NCBI GenBank assembly: GCA_947057405.1 | Contig: CAMSEJ010000087.1 | Location: 1-8,886, forward strand | Length of the DNA: 8,886 nt | Source of the DNA: an uncultured Roseburia sp. | Lineage (GTDB): Bacteria; Bacillota; Clostridia; Lachnospirales; Lachnospiraceae | Direction of reading: 5' to 3' | Part shown: in pieces, positions 1 through 7,042 of the stretch | Position numbering within the stretch: the first letter of the stretch is position 1 | Layout of the letters: every line of letters starts with the position of its first letter | Program-made: the position numbers and the translations under genes | The notes under the pieces: model-generated | Database searches by the model: none | Told to the model about the DNA's origin: nothing | Seen by the model: the letters and a program-made list of their open reading frames with translations, nothing else

Positions 1-47
1 CTACACAAGGTACCACACTCTTTCCCTACACGACGCTCTTCCGATCT
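1..47 (+). other. Illumina TruSeq P5-side adapter with 8-base i5 index (not biological)
   Basis: Positions 1-6 are the end of the P5 flow-cell sequence, 7-14 (AAGGTACC) are an 8-base index, and 15-47 match the 33-base TruSeq read-1 primer site, ending in the usual CCGATCT. This is synthetic library sequence left on the read or contig; genomic DNA begins at 48. Minus-strand frames that reach this end pick up artificial residues, so any protein model extending below position 48 should be cut there. Confidence 0.99.
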
Positions 48-1613
48 AGACGTAATGGCCGGGCTTTCCATGGTCGTGCCGGACGCGACATTGCTGTATT
101 TGCTGTAGCTGATATTCGATCCGGATTTGGTAAAGGTACGGATCTTATAATAATACGTCGTCCCGGGAACCAGACCCGTATCGCGCCAGCTTGTCGTGGA
201 AGCGGATGTGATTTTGGCCACCTCTTCAAACCCGTCCCCGCTCTTTTGGCTGCGGTAAATGCAGTAGCCGCTTACACCGACTACGGGAGTCCAGGTCAGA
301 TCCATGGTCGTCCCGCTCTTGGACTGGATGCTGTTAAATCCAAGCCCCTTTTTCAGCCCGAAATATTCGGCAATCCCGGAGGCGTCCGCTATGCCGAGCT
401 TTTTCAGCTGCGCATCCGTGCTCAGGTAGTTCTTGGCATCCGAAGCATTGGAAATAAACGCATGCTCTACAATCAGCCCCGGAATCCCGTTTTCCTTGCA
501 CCGCTTGATGACGCCGTAATAATCCGCCAGGCTGCCGTCCGGATATTTCGTTCCGTTTTCCGAATTACGGATATGTATCCCGCCGTTGGCAAGCCCAAGC
601 TCGGTCAGCTTGGAAAGGATCACGTTGGCGAGCGCCTGTCCCGTCGCTCCGCAGTTGGCGTTGTAATTGGCATTCGGGTAATAGACATTTGCGCCGTAAG
701 GTACGGAACTGGTATTGGAATTATTGTGCAGACTGACAAATACGTCCGCCTTTTTGTTGATTGCCACCTGTGCGCGTTCCGCCAGGGAAAGGTAGATGTC
801 GTCGTTTCGGGTCATATAGACGATAACGCCCGCATATTCCTCCAGCTCTGCTTTGCAGTACTGTGCAATTTTTAAATTGACCGTCTTCTCCACAATCCCG
901 TTTGCCATTGCTCCCGGGTCGGAACCGCCGTGCCCTGCATCCAGTACAACCACCAGGCTTTTCATTCCGGTGGAATCGACGCCCGCGCCTCTTCGCATAT
1001 CCGCCATGCCGGCGGCATCCGGTTCACATCCGGCGTTTTCCAGCGCTTCCGTCAGATCTTCTCCGGAAACGGGCTGCCCTTCACCGTCCGGCACCACAAC
1101 GTCAAGCGTAGCCTGCGCCGCGAGCGCCTCTGCCTCCTCGTCCGTTAGGAGCACGTCGTTCGGTTCGGTCGAAACCACCCGGCCCACCCCGTAGGATGCG
1201 TCAATTCCCATTTCCGCAAAAGAGGTCTCGACCGCATTTCCGTCTGCCGTATAGGAAATGCCCTCAAGGTGGTACGCTCCCGGTCCGTCCGATTCCCCGT
1301 ATTCCATTTCAAATACGGCAAACCCGTCCAGAATCTGCACCGCCTGTGTCTTAAATTCCTGCCCGCTGTCTTCATTCCGGTAAGAAAGCGCCGCGGATTC
1401 AATCACGGTATCCGCGTCCCCGATCCCGATCAATACCCGCTGGGTACCCGGTGCTTCCACCATCGGTTCCTGCACATAAACATTGTTTACAAGTGCCGTT
1501 TCTTCTGTTACGCCTGTCCCATCTGCTGCGGCTGCCCCGATATCGGTATAGCCAAAGCCCGACACCAAAAGGCACACAAGCAGCAATGCTGTCCATCTTT
1601 TCATTATTTTCAT
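48..1613 (-). CDS. N-acetylmuramoyl-L-alanine amidase, secreted, with FN3 domain (3' end cut by fragment end)
   Basis: Zinc amidase that cleaves the MurNAc to L-Ala bond of peptidoglycan outside the membrane. Translating 1613 to 48 gives 522 codons with no stop. Seen: a signal peptide (residues 1 to about 30, hydrophobic LLLVCLLV, then an Ala-rich cleavage region); a beta-rich segment at about 43-150 that I do not recognise; an acidic linker; an Amidase_3 domain at about 218-418 with DAGHGG (His228), Glu242, SLHNN (His296) and VEHAF (Glu383), which are the expected zinc ligands and catalytic Glu; then an FN3 domain at about 430-518. The ATG at 1613 is preferred over the one at 1604 because a GGAAGG ribosome site lies 7 bases before it. 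The gene sits alone, 191 bases after the C1 peptidase, behind its own promoter. The true C-terminus, perhaps with more FN3 or wall-binding modules, lies beyond the fragment. Amidase assignment is firm; the physiological role (division, turnover or sporulation) is unknown. Confidence 0.95.
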
Positions 1614-1620
1614 CTAAAAT

Positions 1621-1627
1621 CCTTCCT
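1621..1627 (-). promoter_or_regulatory. Ribosome binding site of the amidase gene
   Basis: The minus strand reads AAGGAAGG, then ATTTTAG, then ATG at 1613. The 7-base spacing fits a Firmicute Shine-Dalgarno site and selects the first ATG; the in-frame ATG at 1604 would be 16 bases away. Confidence 0.75.
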
Positions 1628-1636
1628 TACTGTATT

Positions 1637-1653
1637 TACCGGATAAACCGGTA
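1637..1653 (-). repeat. Short inverted repeat in the amidase mRNA leader
   Basis: TACCGG and CCGGTA form a perfect 6-bp stem around a 5-base loop (TTTAT on the minus strand). It lies between the predicted transcription start (about 1683) and the ribosome site. It could be a leader hairpin stabilising the mRNA or a small operator. No U-tract follows, so it is not a terminator. The role is unknown. Confidence 0.5.
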
Positions 1654-1689
1654 TGTTTCTGTGTGTGTTAGAACCTTAAAAACGCTTTT

Positions 1690-1718
1690 ATTGTAGCACA
1701 AATCCCTTCATTCTACAA
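1690..1718 (-). promoter_or_regulatory. Probable sigma-A extended -10 promoter of the amidase gene
   Basis: On the minus strand, TTGTAG (1718-1713) is followed by a 17-base spacer and TACAAT (1695-1690), preceded by TGC, making an extended -10 element. The -35 matches only 3 of 6 consensus bases, which is typical when TGn compensates. Predicted start is near 1683, giving a leader of about 70 bases before the ATG at 1613. Confidence 0.6.
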
Positions 1719-1767
1719 TAGCGTCAAAATGAGATATGGTCAAAAAATATTAAAATTTTCTTAACAT

Positions 1768-1805
1768 ATCAAACGGCACAGCGCCGCGCATCCGAACGGT
1801 TTGAT
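1768..1805 (-). terminator. Possible weak terminator hairpin at the end of the C1 peptidase gene
   Basis: ATCAAAC and GTTTGAT form a perfect 7-bp outer stem beginning in the stop codon, with a GC-rich 24-base interior that can pair further. The nearest run of T on the minus strand (1747-1742) is about 20 bases downstream rather than adjacent, so this is not a canonical intrinsic terminator. It may act as a 3' stability hairpin or an imperfect terminator. Confidence 0.35.
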
Positions 1806-4090
1806 TACCCCGTTCTTCCGCGCCGCCACAGCCACACCCCAATGCCGAGCACCGCAGTCCACACCGCTGCCCTGCCCAAAACCAAATCCGAGGTTTTCGC
1901 CCCTTCCGTCCGCACGGACCGTACCCGCTGCCCTTCTCCGGTCGCATCCGCTTCTTCTCCGGTCCGGCTCCGGCTCTCCTCTTTTTCTCCTTTTTCCTGC
2001 TTCACCTTTTTCTTTTTCACGGCAGCCACCCGGATCCGGCAGGACGCATAAATGCCTTCGTCTGACGAAAGCCGTGCCCGCACCACGGCTTCCCCCGCTT
2101 CTGCGGCTTCTACGGTTCCAAAAGCGTCTACGGTTACCGCCCGGGCCGACGACTCCCAGAGAATTTCCTCCGGATAGGCGCCTTCTGGCAGAAGCTGTGC
2201 CGTAAGCTGCGCGCGCTCCCCTTCTGTAAGCTCCAGAGAAGATTCACTGAGCACAATCTGCTTCGCCCGCTGCAAAACATGCACCCTGCAGCCAACCCAA
2301 AGCCCGCTCCCGTCCGACGTGCGCCCGGTAACCACCGCCGTTCCGCCCGATACGGGGCGAAGCTCTCCCGTTTCGCTTACCGATACCACCGATGCATCCG
2401 ACGTTTCCCAGCAGAGCCTCTGGCCTGCCGCAGCCGGAAAGACGGATGTCTGCATCTTATACGTTTCATCGCTCCAGAGATTTAAAAAATAGTTTCCTTC
2501 CAGATCCCGCTCTACGCCTTTGAGCAAAATACGTTCCGCAGGCACAAACGCTCCCGCATCCGTAAATGCTTTGACCCGCGCCGTAATCCCGTGTACCGCC
2601 AGATCCTCCCATGCCCCGTCCCGCTTCCGAAAGCTCTGTCCCGCTTCCGTTTCATTCGTAAAAGCGACCCAGTCTCCGTTTTGATACGACTTGTCCACAA
2701 AAAAATTCACCTGTCCGCCGCTTTCTTTTTCCAGCCGGATAACTACCGAAAACGTTTCCCCTTCCCGCAGCGAAACCGGCGTATCAAACGGAATCGTATA
2801 ATACCCGGCATAGCTGGTGCTCCCCGTCACCGGCTCAAAAAAAGCCGCCGTCCCAGACGCGGGATCCTGCCGGTCCGAGAGATTCTGATAAATCTGGATG
2901 CGGTAGGATACCGCCGTATCCAAAAGCGCAAAGGAAACCGCCCGCAGCGTCTGTGCAGGTACCCCGTCCCGCCCTTTTACCGTAAATACGTTTGCAATAC
3001 ATTCCCCGCTGTCCACCCGTGTCAGAGGGCTGTCCGGATGAGTTGTGTTAAACGCTCCTGCCGACCCGTCATACTGATAGTTGTAGTCATAGTTATCCGC
3101 CGGCTCAAAATCAAACACATACGCTCTGGCACGGTTTATGCTGGTATTACCGGAGTTGACCGAGCTGTCCTCATACGACAGGTAAAAATAGCCGCCGTCC
3201 CCCCAGCTCTCCCCGTAGCTGTTTTTGACAATCCAGGCGCCGTCGCCCTGCGGCCGGTTCGCCGCGGCAAACCGCTCCCTCGGAAACGTATCGTCCCAGC
3301 CCACCAGCGTGGCCGAATGGTTATTGGGCCGGCTGCTGTCGAGCGGAACATAATAAGCAAACGTATCTCCGTTATAATAACGGTTTCCCCAGTAAAAATT
3401 AATTGCCGCCGCCCCGTATTTTAAAATCATCTGCTTTACGACATTTACCGCATCCACATCCTTAAAATTAATCCAGTAAGCATTCTGCAAATGCGCCGCA
3501 TCCGCATACGCCAGCCCGTCCTCATACACCGTTTCCGGCGAAAATCCTTCAAACGGCGCCGCCGCTTCCTCTGCGGCCCCGACCCAGTTCGCCAGAGCAA
3601 ACGTTGAAAAAATCGTATTCGACCCGACTTCCGTAAAATCCAGCGCGGAAATGTTCCGATTGCCGTCCCCTTCTGTATTCCCCAGAGGATCCGGGAGAGA
3701 ATGATAAAAAAAATAAGCAAGCTGTGCTTCCGAAAGATCCAGGGACGCCGCATCAGAAAGCCCTTTGTATACCAGAGATTCCTCCCCGGCGGCAAGCGAA
3801 GAAAACGCCCAGCAGGTATTTGCGCGCTGCAAGCGCACGGGGGTCACTTTTCCAAGCTGCCTGGGATCGTACCGGCTTTTGGTCAGATCCGGCCCGTAAG
3901 ATGCAAGGGCCGAATCCTTTCTGAGCAGGCGGTAAAATTCCCGTGTTTTTAAGGCGGAACCGTCTCCCCTTAACGCCTCCATCTCCTGCGCAATCTCCGG
4001 TATCTCATATGCTTCCTGCTGCCCTGCGGAAACGGCAGACGGCAGCGCCAGGCACAGCAGAACTGCCAGAGCAATTATGTAAGATTTCAT
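1805..4090 (-). CDS. Secreted C1 (papain-family) cysteine peptidase with lectin-like and Ig-like domains, membrane-tethered
   Basis: A 761-residue exported cysteine protease. Seen: a signal peptide (residues 1-22, ending AVSA); a C1 peptidase domain at about 75-320 with nucleophile Cys93 in NTCWAFS, His258 in NNHSATLVGWDD and Asn290 in IVKNSYGESWG, so the catalytic triad is intact; a lectin-like domain of the kind that follows C1 domains in clostridial proteins (about 325-508); two Ig-like Big_2-type domains (about 517-605 and 608-690); a Lys/Glu-rich linker (692-735); and a C-terminal KTSD, hydrophobic segment (about 738-756) and RRGR tail. That tail suggests membrane retention or an atypical sorting signal; there is no LPXTG. 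Odd: the oxyanion Gln (Gln88) lies 5 residues before Cys93, against the usual 6. The start at 4090 has a weak AAGTGG site 7 bases upstream. It appears to be a single-gene unit. Substrate unknown; surface protein processing or degradation of host or dietary protein are both possible. Confidence 0.93.
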   Translation of the reverse strand: MKSYIIALAVLLCLALPSAVSAGQQEAYEIPEIAQEMEALRGDGSALKTREFYRLLRKDSALASYGPDLTKSRYDPRQLGKVTPVRLQRANTCWAFSSLAAGEESLVYKGLSDAASLDLSEAQLAYFFYHSLPDPLGNTEGDGNRNISALDFTEVGSNTIFSTFALANWVGAAEEAAAPFEGFSPETVYEDGLAYADAAHLQNAYWINFKDVDAVNVVKQMILKYGAAAINFYWGNRYYNGDTFAYYVPLDSSRPNNHSATLVGWDDTFPRERFAAANRPQGDGAWIVKNSYGESWGDGGYFYLSYEDSSVNSGNTSINRARAYVFDFEPADNYDYNYQYDGSAGAFNTTHPDSPLTRVDSGECIANVFTVKGRDGVPAQTLRAVSFALLDTAVSYRIQIYQNLSDRQDPASGTAAFFEPVTGSTSYAGYYTIPFDTPVSLREGETFSVVIRLEKESGGQVNFFVDKSYQNGDWVAFTNETEAGQSFRKRDGAWEDLAVHGITARVKAFTDAGAFVPAERILLKGVERDLEGNYFLNLWSDETYKMQTSVFPAAAGQRLCWETSDASVVSVSETGELRPVSGGTAVVTGRTSDGSGLWVGCRVHVLQRAKQIVLSESSLELTEGERAQLTAQLLPEGAYPEEILWESSARAVTVDAFGTVEAAEAGEAVVRARLSSDEGIYASCRIRVAAVKKKKVKQEKGEKEESRSRTGEEADATGEGQRVRSVRTEGAKTSDLVLGRAAVWTAVLGIGVWLWRRGRTG

Positions 4091-4122
4091 TTTGCACCAC
4101 TTTCTTTCGCAAAGTTGGGTTT

Positions 4123-4151
4123 ATTATAATATACCGGGCCAAAAAAAGAAA
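4123..4151 (-). promoter_or_regulatory. Candidate promoter of the C1 peptidase gene (good -10, poor -35)
   Basis: A perfect TATAAT lies at 4128-4123 on the minus strand. At 17 bases upstream there is only TTTCTT (4151-4146) in a pyrimidine-rich stretch, a poor -35. Predicted start is near 4116, giving a leader of about 25 bases. The strong terminator of the upstream htrA gene at 4245-4209 makes an independent promoter here necessary, which supports the call despite the weak -35. Confidence 0.45.
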
Positions 4152-4208
4152 GGAAGGGGAGCGAAAAACCTGATGCCATATTTTCCAGAATCTTCCGAAA
4201 AAATGCCG

Positions 4209-4245
4209 AAAAAAAGGAACTCCCATGCCGCAGCACCGAAGTCCC
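4209..4245 (-). terminator. Intrinsic terminator of the htrA-like gene
   Basis: Minus-strand GGGACT (4245-4240) pairs with AGTTCC (4221-4216), with a further GTGC/GCAT stem around a TGCG loop, followed directly by seven T residues (4215-4209). It starts 20 bases after the stop codon at 4266. It should separate htrA from the downstream C1 peptidase gene. Confidence 0.88.
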
Positions 4246-4265
4246 TTTCCGTTCCTATTGTTTTC

Positions 4266-5708
4266 CTATCTTTTCGCCCCGAGCACAATCTCAAGAACCT
4301 GTTCCACATATTCCCCGTTCTGCGTTCTCTGTACTGTCACCTCTACCGTAGACCCGGCTTCGAGATATTGCATCAATTCCTCCATTTCTTCCGTAGACTT
4401 GATATTCCGTCCGTCAAAGCGCGTAATGATATCGCCCTGCATCAATCCTGCATTCGCCGCGCCGCTGCCTTCTACCACCTGCGCTACAAATACGCCGGAC
4501 GGCATCTGGTACATCTCCGACACCTCCTGCGTTACATCCACGCCGGAAATCCCAAGATACGCGGTTTTCCTGCCGGTGACAACCTGCCTGGTAATCAGCT
4601 GCCGGATAATCGGAATCGCCGCTTCCGAGGGAATGGCGTATCCCATTCCTTCCACGCTCGTTTCCGAATATTTCACCGAATTGATCCCGATCACTTCGCC
4701 GTTTGCATTTAAAAGAGCACCCCCGCTGTTGCCCGGGTTGATTGCCGCGTCAGTCTGCAGCAGTTCGTTGGTGACGGAACTGCCGTCCGTTTCGTTTGTT
4801 ACGGTGACCTCCCTGTCAATCGCGCTGATGACGCCAGTTGTTACCGACTGCCCGTATCCTAACGCATTGCCGATGGCAATCGCCATCTGCCCGGTGGAAA
4901 GCATTTCGGAATCCCCAAATGTCGCCGTCCGGATGCTCTGTTTGGTGTCTTCTTCGATGTCCGCTAAGGCAACGCTGATCACCGCCAGATCGCTGCTCGC
5001 ATCCGTCCCCTTTATCTGTGCGCCCACGGATTTGCCGTCGTCAAACAAAACCGTTAAGGTCTGCGCTCCTTCTATGACATGATTGTTTGTCGCAATGTAG
5101 AGGCTTTCTTCGTCCTGGCTGACAATGATGCCGGAGCCGCAGCCTTCGCTTTTGTATTCCTGCATCTGCCCGAAGAAAAAGTCGGGCATCTGGGTCTTTG
5201 CAATCGTGGTAATGGATACAATGGACGGCATCGCCTCCTCAACAATGCCGGATACGTCCGTTACCGCACCGACCGTATCCTGGGCGCCTGTACCTGCCGG
5301 ACGGCTGGCAATTCGGTCAATTGCTTCGGTCCCCTCCGCGACGTTTAAATCTCCTCCGGAAAGGGATTCCCCCTCATTCCCTTCGGACGCGCCTCCTCCG
5401 GTGATCCCGGCAAAAAAATGGTTTGTGCCCGCAAACGAAACCGCCGCCACCACGCCGAATGCAAGCCCCAGCGCCGCACATTTCATAAATTTTCCGAAAA
5501 AACCGCCGCTCCGTTTTACAGGTCCGTCCGGCTCTTCATAATCCCGGTAGAAGCCGTCCGCCTCTTCGAATGCGTCACCGTGCGGCTCGCCGTAAGAATA
5601 ATAGTCTGCCTGGGCTGTTTGTACAAAGCCTTCCCCGTTCTGATATCCGATTTCGTTTTGATATCCGTCTTCCTCCTGATATCCGTTTTCGTTTTGATAT
5701 CCTTCCAT
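4266..5708 (-). CDS. htrA: HtrA/DegP-like serine protease with one PDZ domain, membrane-anchored
   Basis: A trypsin-like protease and chaperone that degrades misfolded exported proteins at the outer face of the membrane. It has 480 residues. Seen: an acidic N-terminal region with four GYQxxx hexapeptide repeats (residues 3-26); one transmembrane segment (about 74-94); a Gly/Ser/Glu-rich linker; a protease domain (about 150-370) with His210 in ATNNHV, Asp240 in SSDLAV and Ser328 in NPGNSGG, so the triad is complete; and one PDZ domain (about 381-462). Length and architecture match the Gram-positive HtrA type (one TM, one PDZ). The ATG at 5708 is chosen because AAAGGAAG lies 8 bases upstream; a longer frame to a TTG at 5807 would start inside the upstream gene's terminator. 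Terminators on both sides indicate a monocistronic gene. An upstream TTTTCACA may be regulatory. The function call is secure; substrates are unknown. Confidence 0.95.
   Translation of the reverse strand: MEGYQNENGYQEEDGYQNEIGYQNGEGFVQTAQADYYSYGEPHGDAFEEADGFYRDYEEPDGPVKRSGGFFGKFMKCAALGLAFGVVAAVSFAGTNHFFAGITGGGASEGNEGESLSGGDLNVAEGTEAIDRIASRPAGTGAQDTVGAVTDVSGIVEEAMPSIVSITTIAKTQMPDFFFGQMQEYKSEGCGSGIIVSQDEESLYIATNNHVIEGAQTLTVLFDDGKSVGAQIKGTDASSDLAVISVALADIEEDTKQSIRTATFGDSEMLSTGQMAIAIGNALGYGQSVTTGVISAIDREVTVTNETDGSSVTNELLQTDAAINPGNSGGALLNANGEVIGINSVKYSETSVEGMGYAIPSEAAIPIIRQLITRQVVTGRKTAYLGISGVDVTQEVSEMYQMPSGVFVAQVVEGSGAANAGLMQGDIITRFDGRNIKSTEEMEELMQYLEAGSTVEVTVQRTQNGEYVEQVLEIVLGAKR
5631..5702 (-). 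repeat. 18-bp in-frame tandem repeat (four copies) encoding GYQxxx in HtrA
   Basis: Four successive 18-base units each begin GGATATCA on the minus strand and encode GYQNEN, GYQEED, GYQNEI and GYQNGE. The first and third units are nearly identical in DNA, so recent duplication is likely and copy number may vary between strains. The repeat lies before the transmembrane segment and is therefore predicted to be cytoplasmic. Confidence 0.85.
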
Positions 5709-5789
5709 ATGCAGTACTTCCTTTCCGTTTCTATCGTTTGTTGTTTTGTTGTTTTCTGCTGCAAGTTTACCCTGAATTTGTGTTGCTTT

Positions 5790-5797
5790 TGTGAAAA
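5790..5797 (-). promoter_or_regulatory. TTTTCACA octamer upstream of htrA, possible control site
   Basis: The minus strand carries TTTTCACA 82 bases before the htrA start. The same octamer, as I recall, is the consensus repeated in Bacillus subtilis htrA-family promoters under CssRS control. Only one exact copy is present here; a degenerate TTTTGCAC lies 12 bases upstream. Its inner TTCACA matches a -35 at 5 of 6 bases, but the best -10 (TAAACT) is 20 bases further, so the promoter itself is weak or activator-dependent. Confidence 0.3.
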
Positions 5798-5805
5798 CGG
5801 CGTGC

Positions 5806-5842
5806 AAAAAAGGTGAACGATCCTTCCGGAATCCTTCACCTT
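5806..5842 (-). terminator. Intrinsic terminator of the LCP gene
   Basis: AAGGTGAA (5842-5835) and TTCACCTT (5817-5810) form a perfect 8-bp stem on the minus strand, with a 17-base interior. The stem runs into six T residues (5811-5806). It begins 23 bases after the LCP stop codon and should isolate that gene from htrA. Confidence 0.85.
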
Positions 5843-5865
5843 ATCATCGTCTGCGTGCAAAAATG

Positions 5866-6975
5866 CTATTCTTCTTCCTCCGGTACATACTCGGGATCGG
5901 ATCCGGTATTGTCGTCCCCGGTCAAAGGGTTGTCAAACCGGCTGGTCGCCTCCGTCGTACAGCCCGTGTAATCTACGATATAATCACTGATTTCATTGAC
6001 TGCGGCAGAAACCGTGTTTTCTTCCTGGAACAGGTACTGGTGCAGCTCCTCTACGTTAGTCTTTAAATCGGTCGGCACCACAAGGTCGCCTTTTGAACCG
6101 TAAACGCCGGTACACAGCTCAAACGGCCAGCCGTGGGAATCCTCCACTTCATAATCCATCAGGCTGCTTGCCAGCTCGATCAGGCCTCCCGAGGTATAGC
6201 TTGTGGAAATCTCGTCGAACATCTTGTCGATTAAGCTGGTCAGTGTTCCGATGCCGACGCTCTTGGTCTTTTCAAACATCTTCATCAGCACTTCCCTCTG
6301 ACGCTCGGTGCGCTTAAAGTCAAGCCCTGTCGTATAACGGATACGGCAGTAAGCAAGCGTCTGCACGCCGTCTAAGGTATAGGTGCCGCCGCCTTCAATC
6401 CGGCTGGAGTTTCGCTCCGCCACCTGGTTAATCTCGTCAATATAATTGTCGTTCATAATCTGCGCTTCCTGATCGGTCAGCGTAATTTCCACGCCGTCAA
6501 TCAGATCCACGGCGTCGACAAGCGCCCGAAAATCCACGGAGATATAGTTTGTAATGTCTAAGTTTAAATTCCGGTTCAGTGCCGCGACCGCGCCGCGCGC
6601 GCCGCCGGTGGCATAAGCGGAATTGATCTTATTGTATGTGCCCTCTTTCGTGGCTAAAAACGTATCACGGTAAACGGATAACAGTTTGACTTTCTTGGTA
6701 TCGTTGTTGATGCTTGCTATCATAATGCAATCGCTGTTGCCGCCGTCATATTTGCCGTTCTGGCGGTTGTCCAGCCCGAAAATGGCGATATTGGTATAAC
6801 CCTTTAATACCGCTGCCGTTTCGGAATCCAAATCAATAGCTGCGTCCTTTTCTTCAATCTTGCCGGTGCTGTCTACCTTGTCTACCTTCGAGTACACATA
6901 CAGCCCTGCCAATAATGCGCCTAAAATAATCAGTTCGAATGCAAATAATATTACTTTATTTTTCTTTTTTCTCAT
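5866..6975 (-). CDS. LytR-CpsA-Psr (LCP) family protein, probable wall-polymer ligase
   Basis: LCP enzymes transfer undecaprenyl-linked polymers such as teichoic acids, capsule or wall rhamnans onto peptidoglycan at the outer membrane face. The protein has 369 residues. Seen: a basic N-terminus (RKKKNK), one transmembrane segment (about 8-28), and an LCP catalytic domain (about 60-235) with the family landmarks IFGLDNR, DCIMIASIN, LLSVYRDTFL (Arg103 and Asp104), KINSAYATGG and RIRYTTGLDFKRTERQREVL. These Arg/Asp residues bind the pyrophosphate lipid substrate in characterised members. The C-terminus (about 340-369) is Thr/Asp/Glu-rich and ends in EEEE. The start at 6975 follows a weak GGGG site about 10 bases upstream. 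A near-consensus promoter lies upstream and a terminator downstream, so it seems monocistronic. It follows two glycosyltransferase genes, which suggests it attaches the polymer they help build; that link is inference. Confidence 0.93.
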   Translation of the reverse strand: MRKKKNKVILFAFELIILGALLAGLYVYSKVDKVDSTGKIEEKDAAIDLDSETAAVLKGYTNIAIFGLDNRQNGKYDGGNSDCIMIASINNDTKKVKLLSVYRDTFLATKEGTYNKINSAYATGGARGAVAALNRNLNLDITNYISVDFRALVDAVDLIDGVEITLTDQEAQIMNDNYIDEINQVAERNSSRIEGGGTYTLDGVQTLAYCRIRYTTGLDFKRTERQREVLMKMFEKTKSVGIGTLTSLIDKMFDEISTSYTSGGLIELASSLMDYEVEDSHGWPFELCTGVYGSKGDLVVPTDLKTNVEELHQYLFQEENTVSAAVNEISDYIVDYTGCTTEATSRFDNPLTGDDNTGSDPEYVPEEEE

Positions 6976-7042
6976 CTCATCTTTACCCCGTTTTCTCAGG
7001 CTGTCCTTTTTTCCTTCTTTCGACGTATCATTTTACCAAAAT

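Noticed and set aside
26..229. Minus-strand 67-residue frame ending in DRKSVV
   Set aside because: Its end lies in the P5-side adapter and the rest overlaps the amidase FN3 domain in another frame.
246..875. Plus-strand 209-residue open frame
   Set aside because: It is antisense to the amidase catalytic domain, whose zinc-site residues prove the minus-strand frame is the coding one.
2591..3424. Plus-strand 277-residue open frame
   Set aside because: It lies wholly antisense to the C1 peptidase, is rich in Arg/Val/Ile, and has no recognisable motif.
4225..5082. Plus-strand 285-residue open frame
   Set aside because: It is antisense to the HtrA protease and PDZ coding region; its Ser/Pro/Ile-rich composition is that of a reverse-strand shadow and no domain is recognisable.
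5662..5680. AGGAGGA Shine-Dalgarno-like sequence inside htrA
   Set aside because: It arises from the QEED codons of the repeat, and no start codon follows at a suitable distance.
5631..5702. Direct repeats considered as a CRISPR array or iteron cluster
   Set aside because: The units are 18 bp, contiguous without spacers, in frame and encode GYQxxx at the HtrA N-terminus.
5709..5807. 33-residue N-terminal extension of HtrA from a TTG at 5807
   Set aside because: The start would lie in the T-tract of the upstream terminator and has no ribosome site; the ATG at 5708 has AAAGGAAG at 8 bases.
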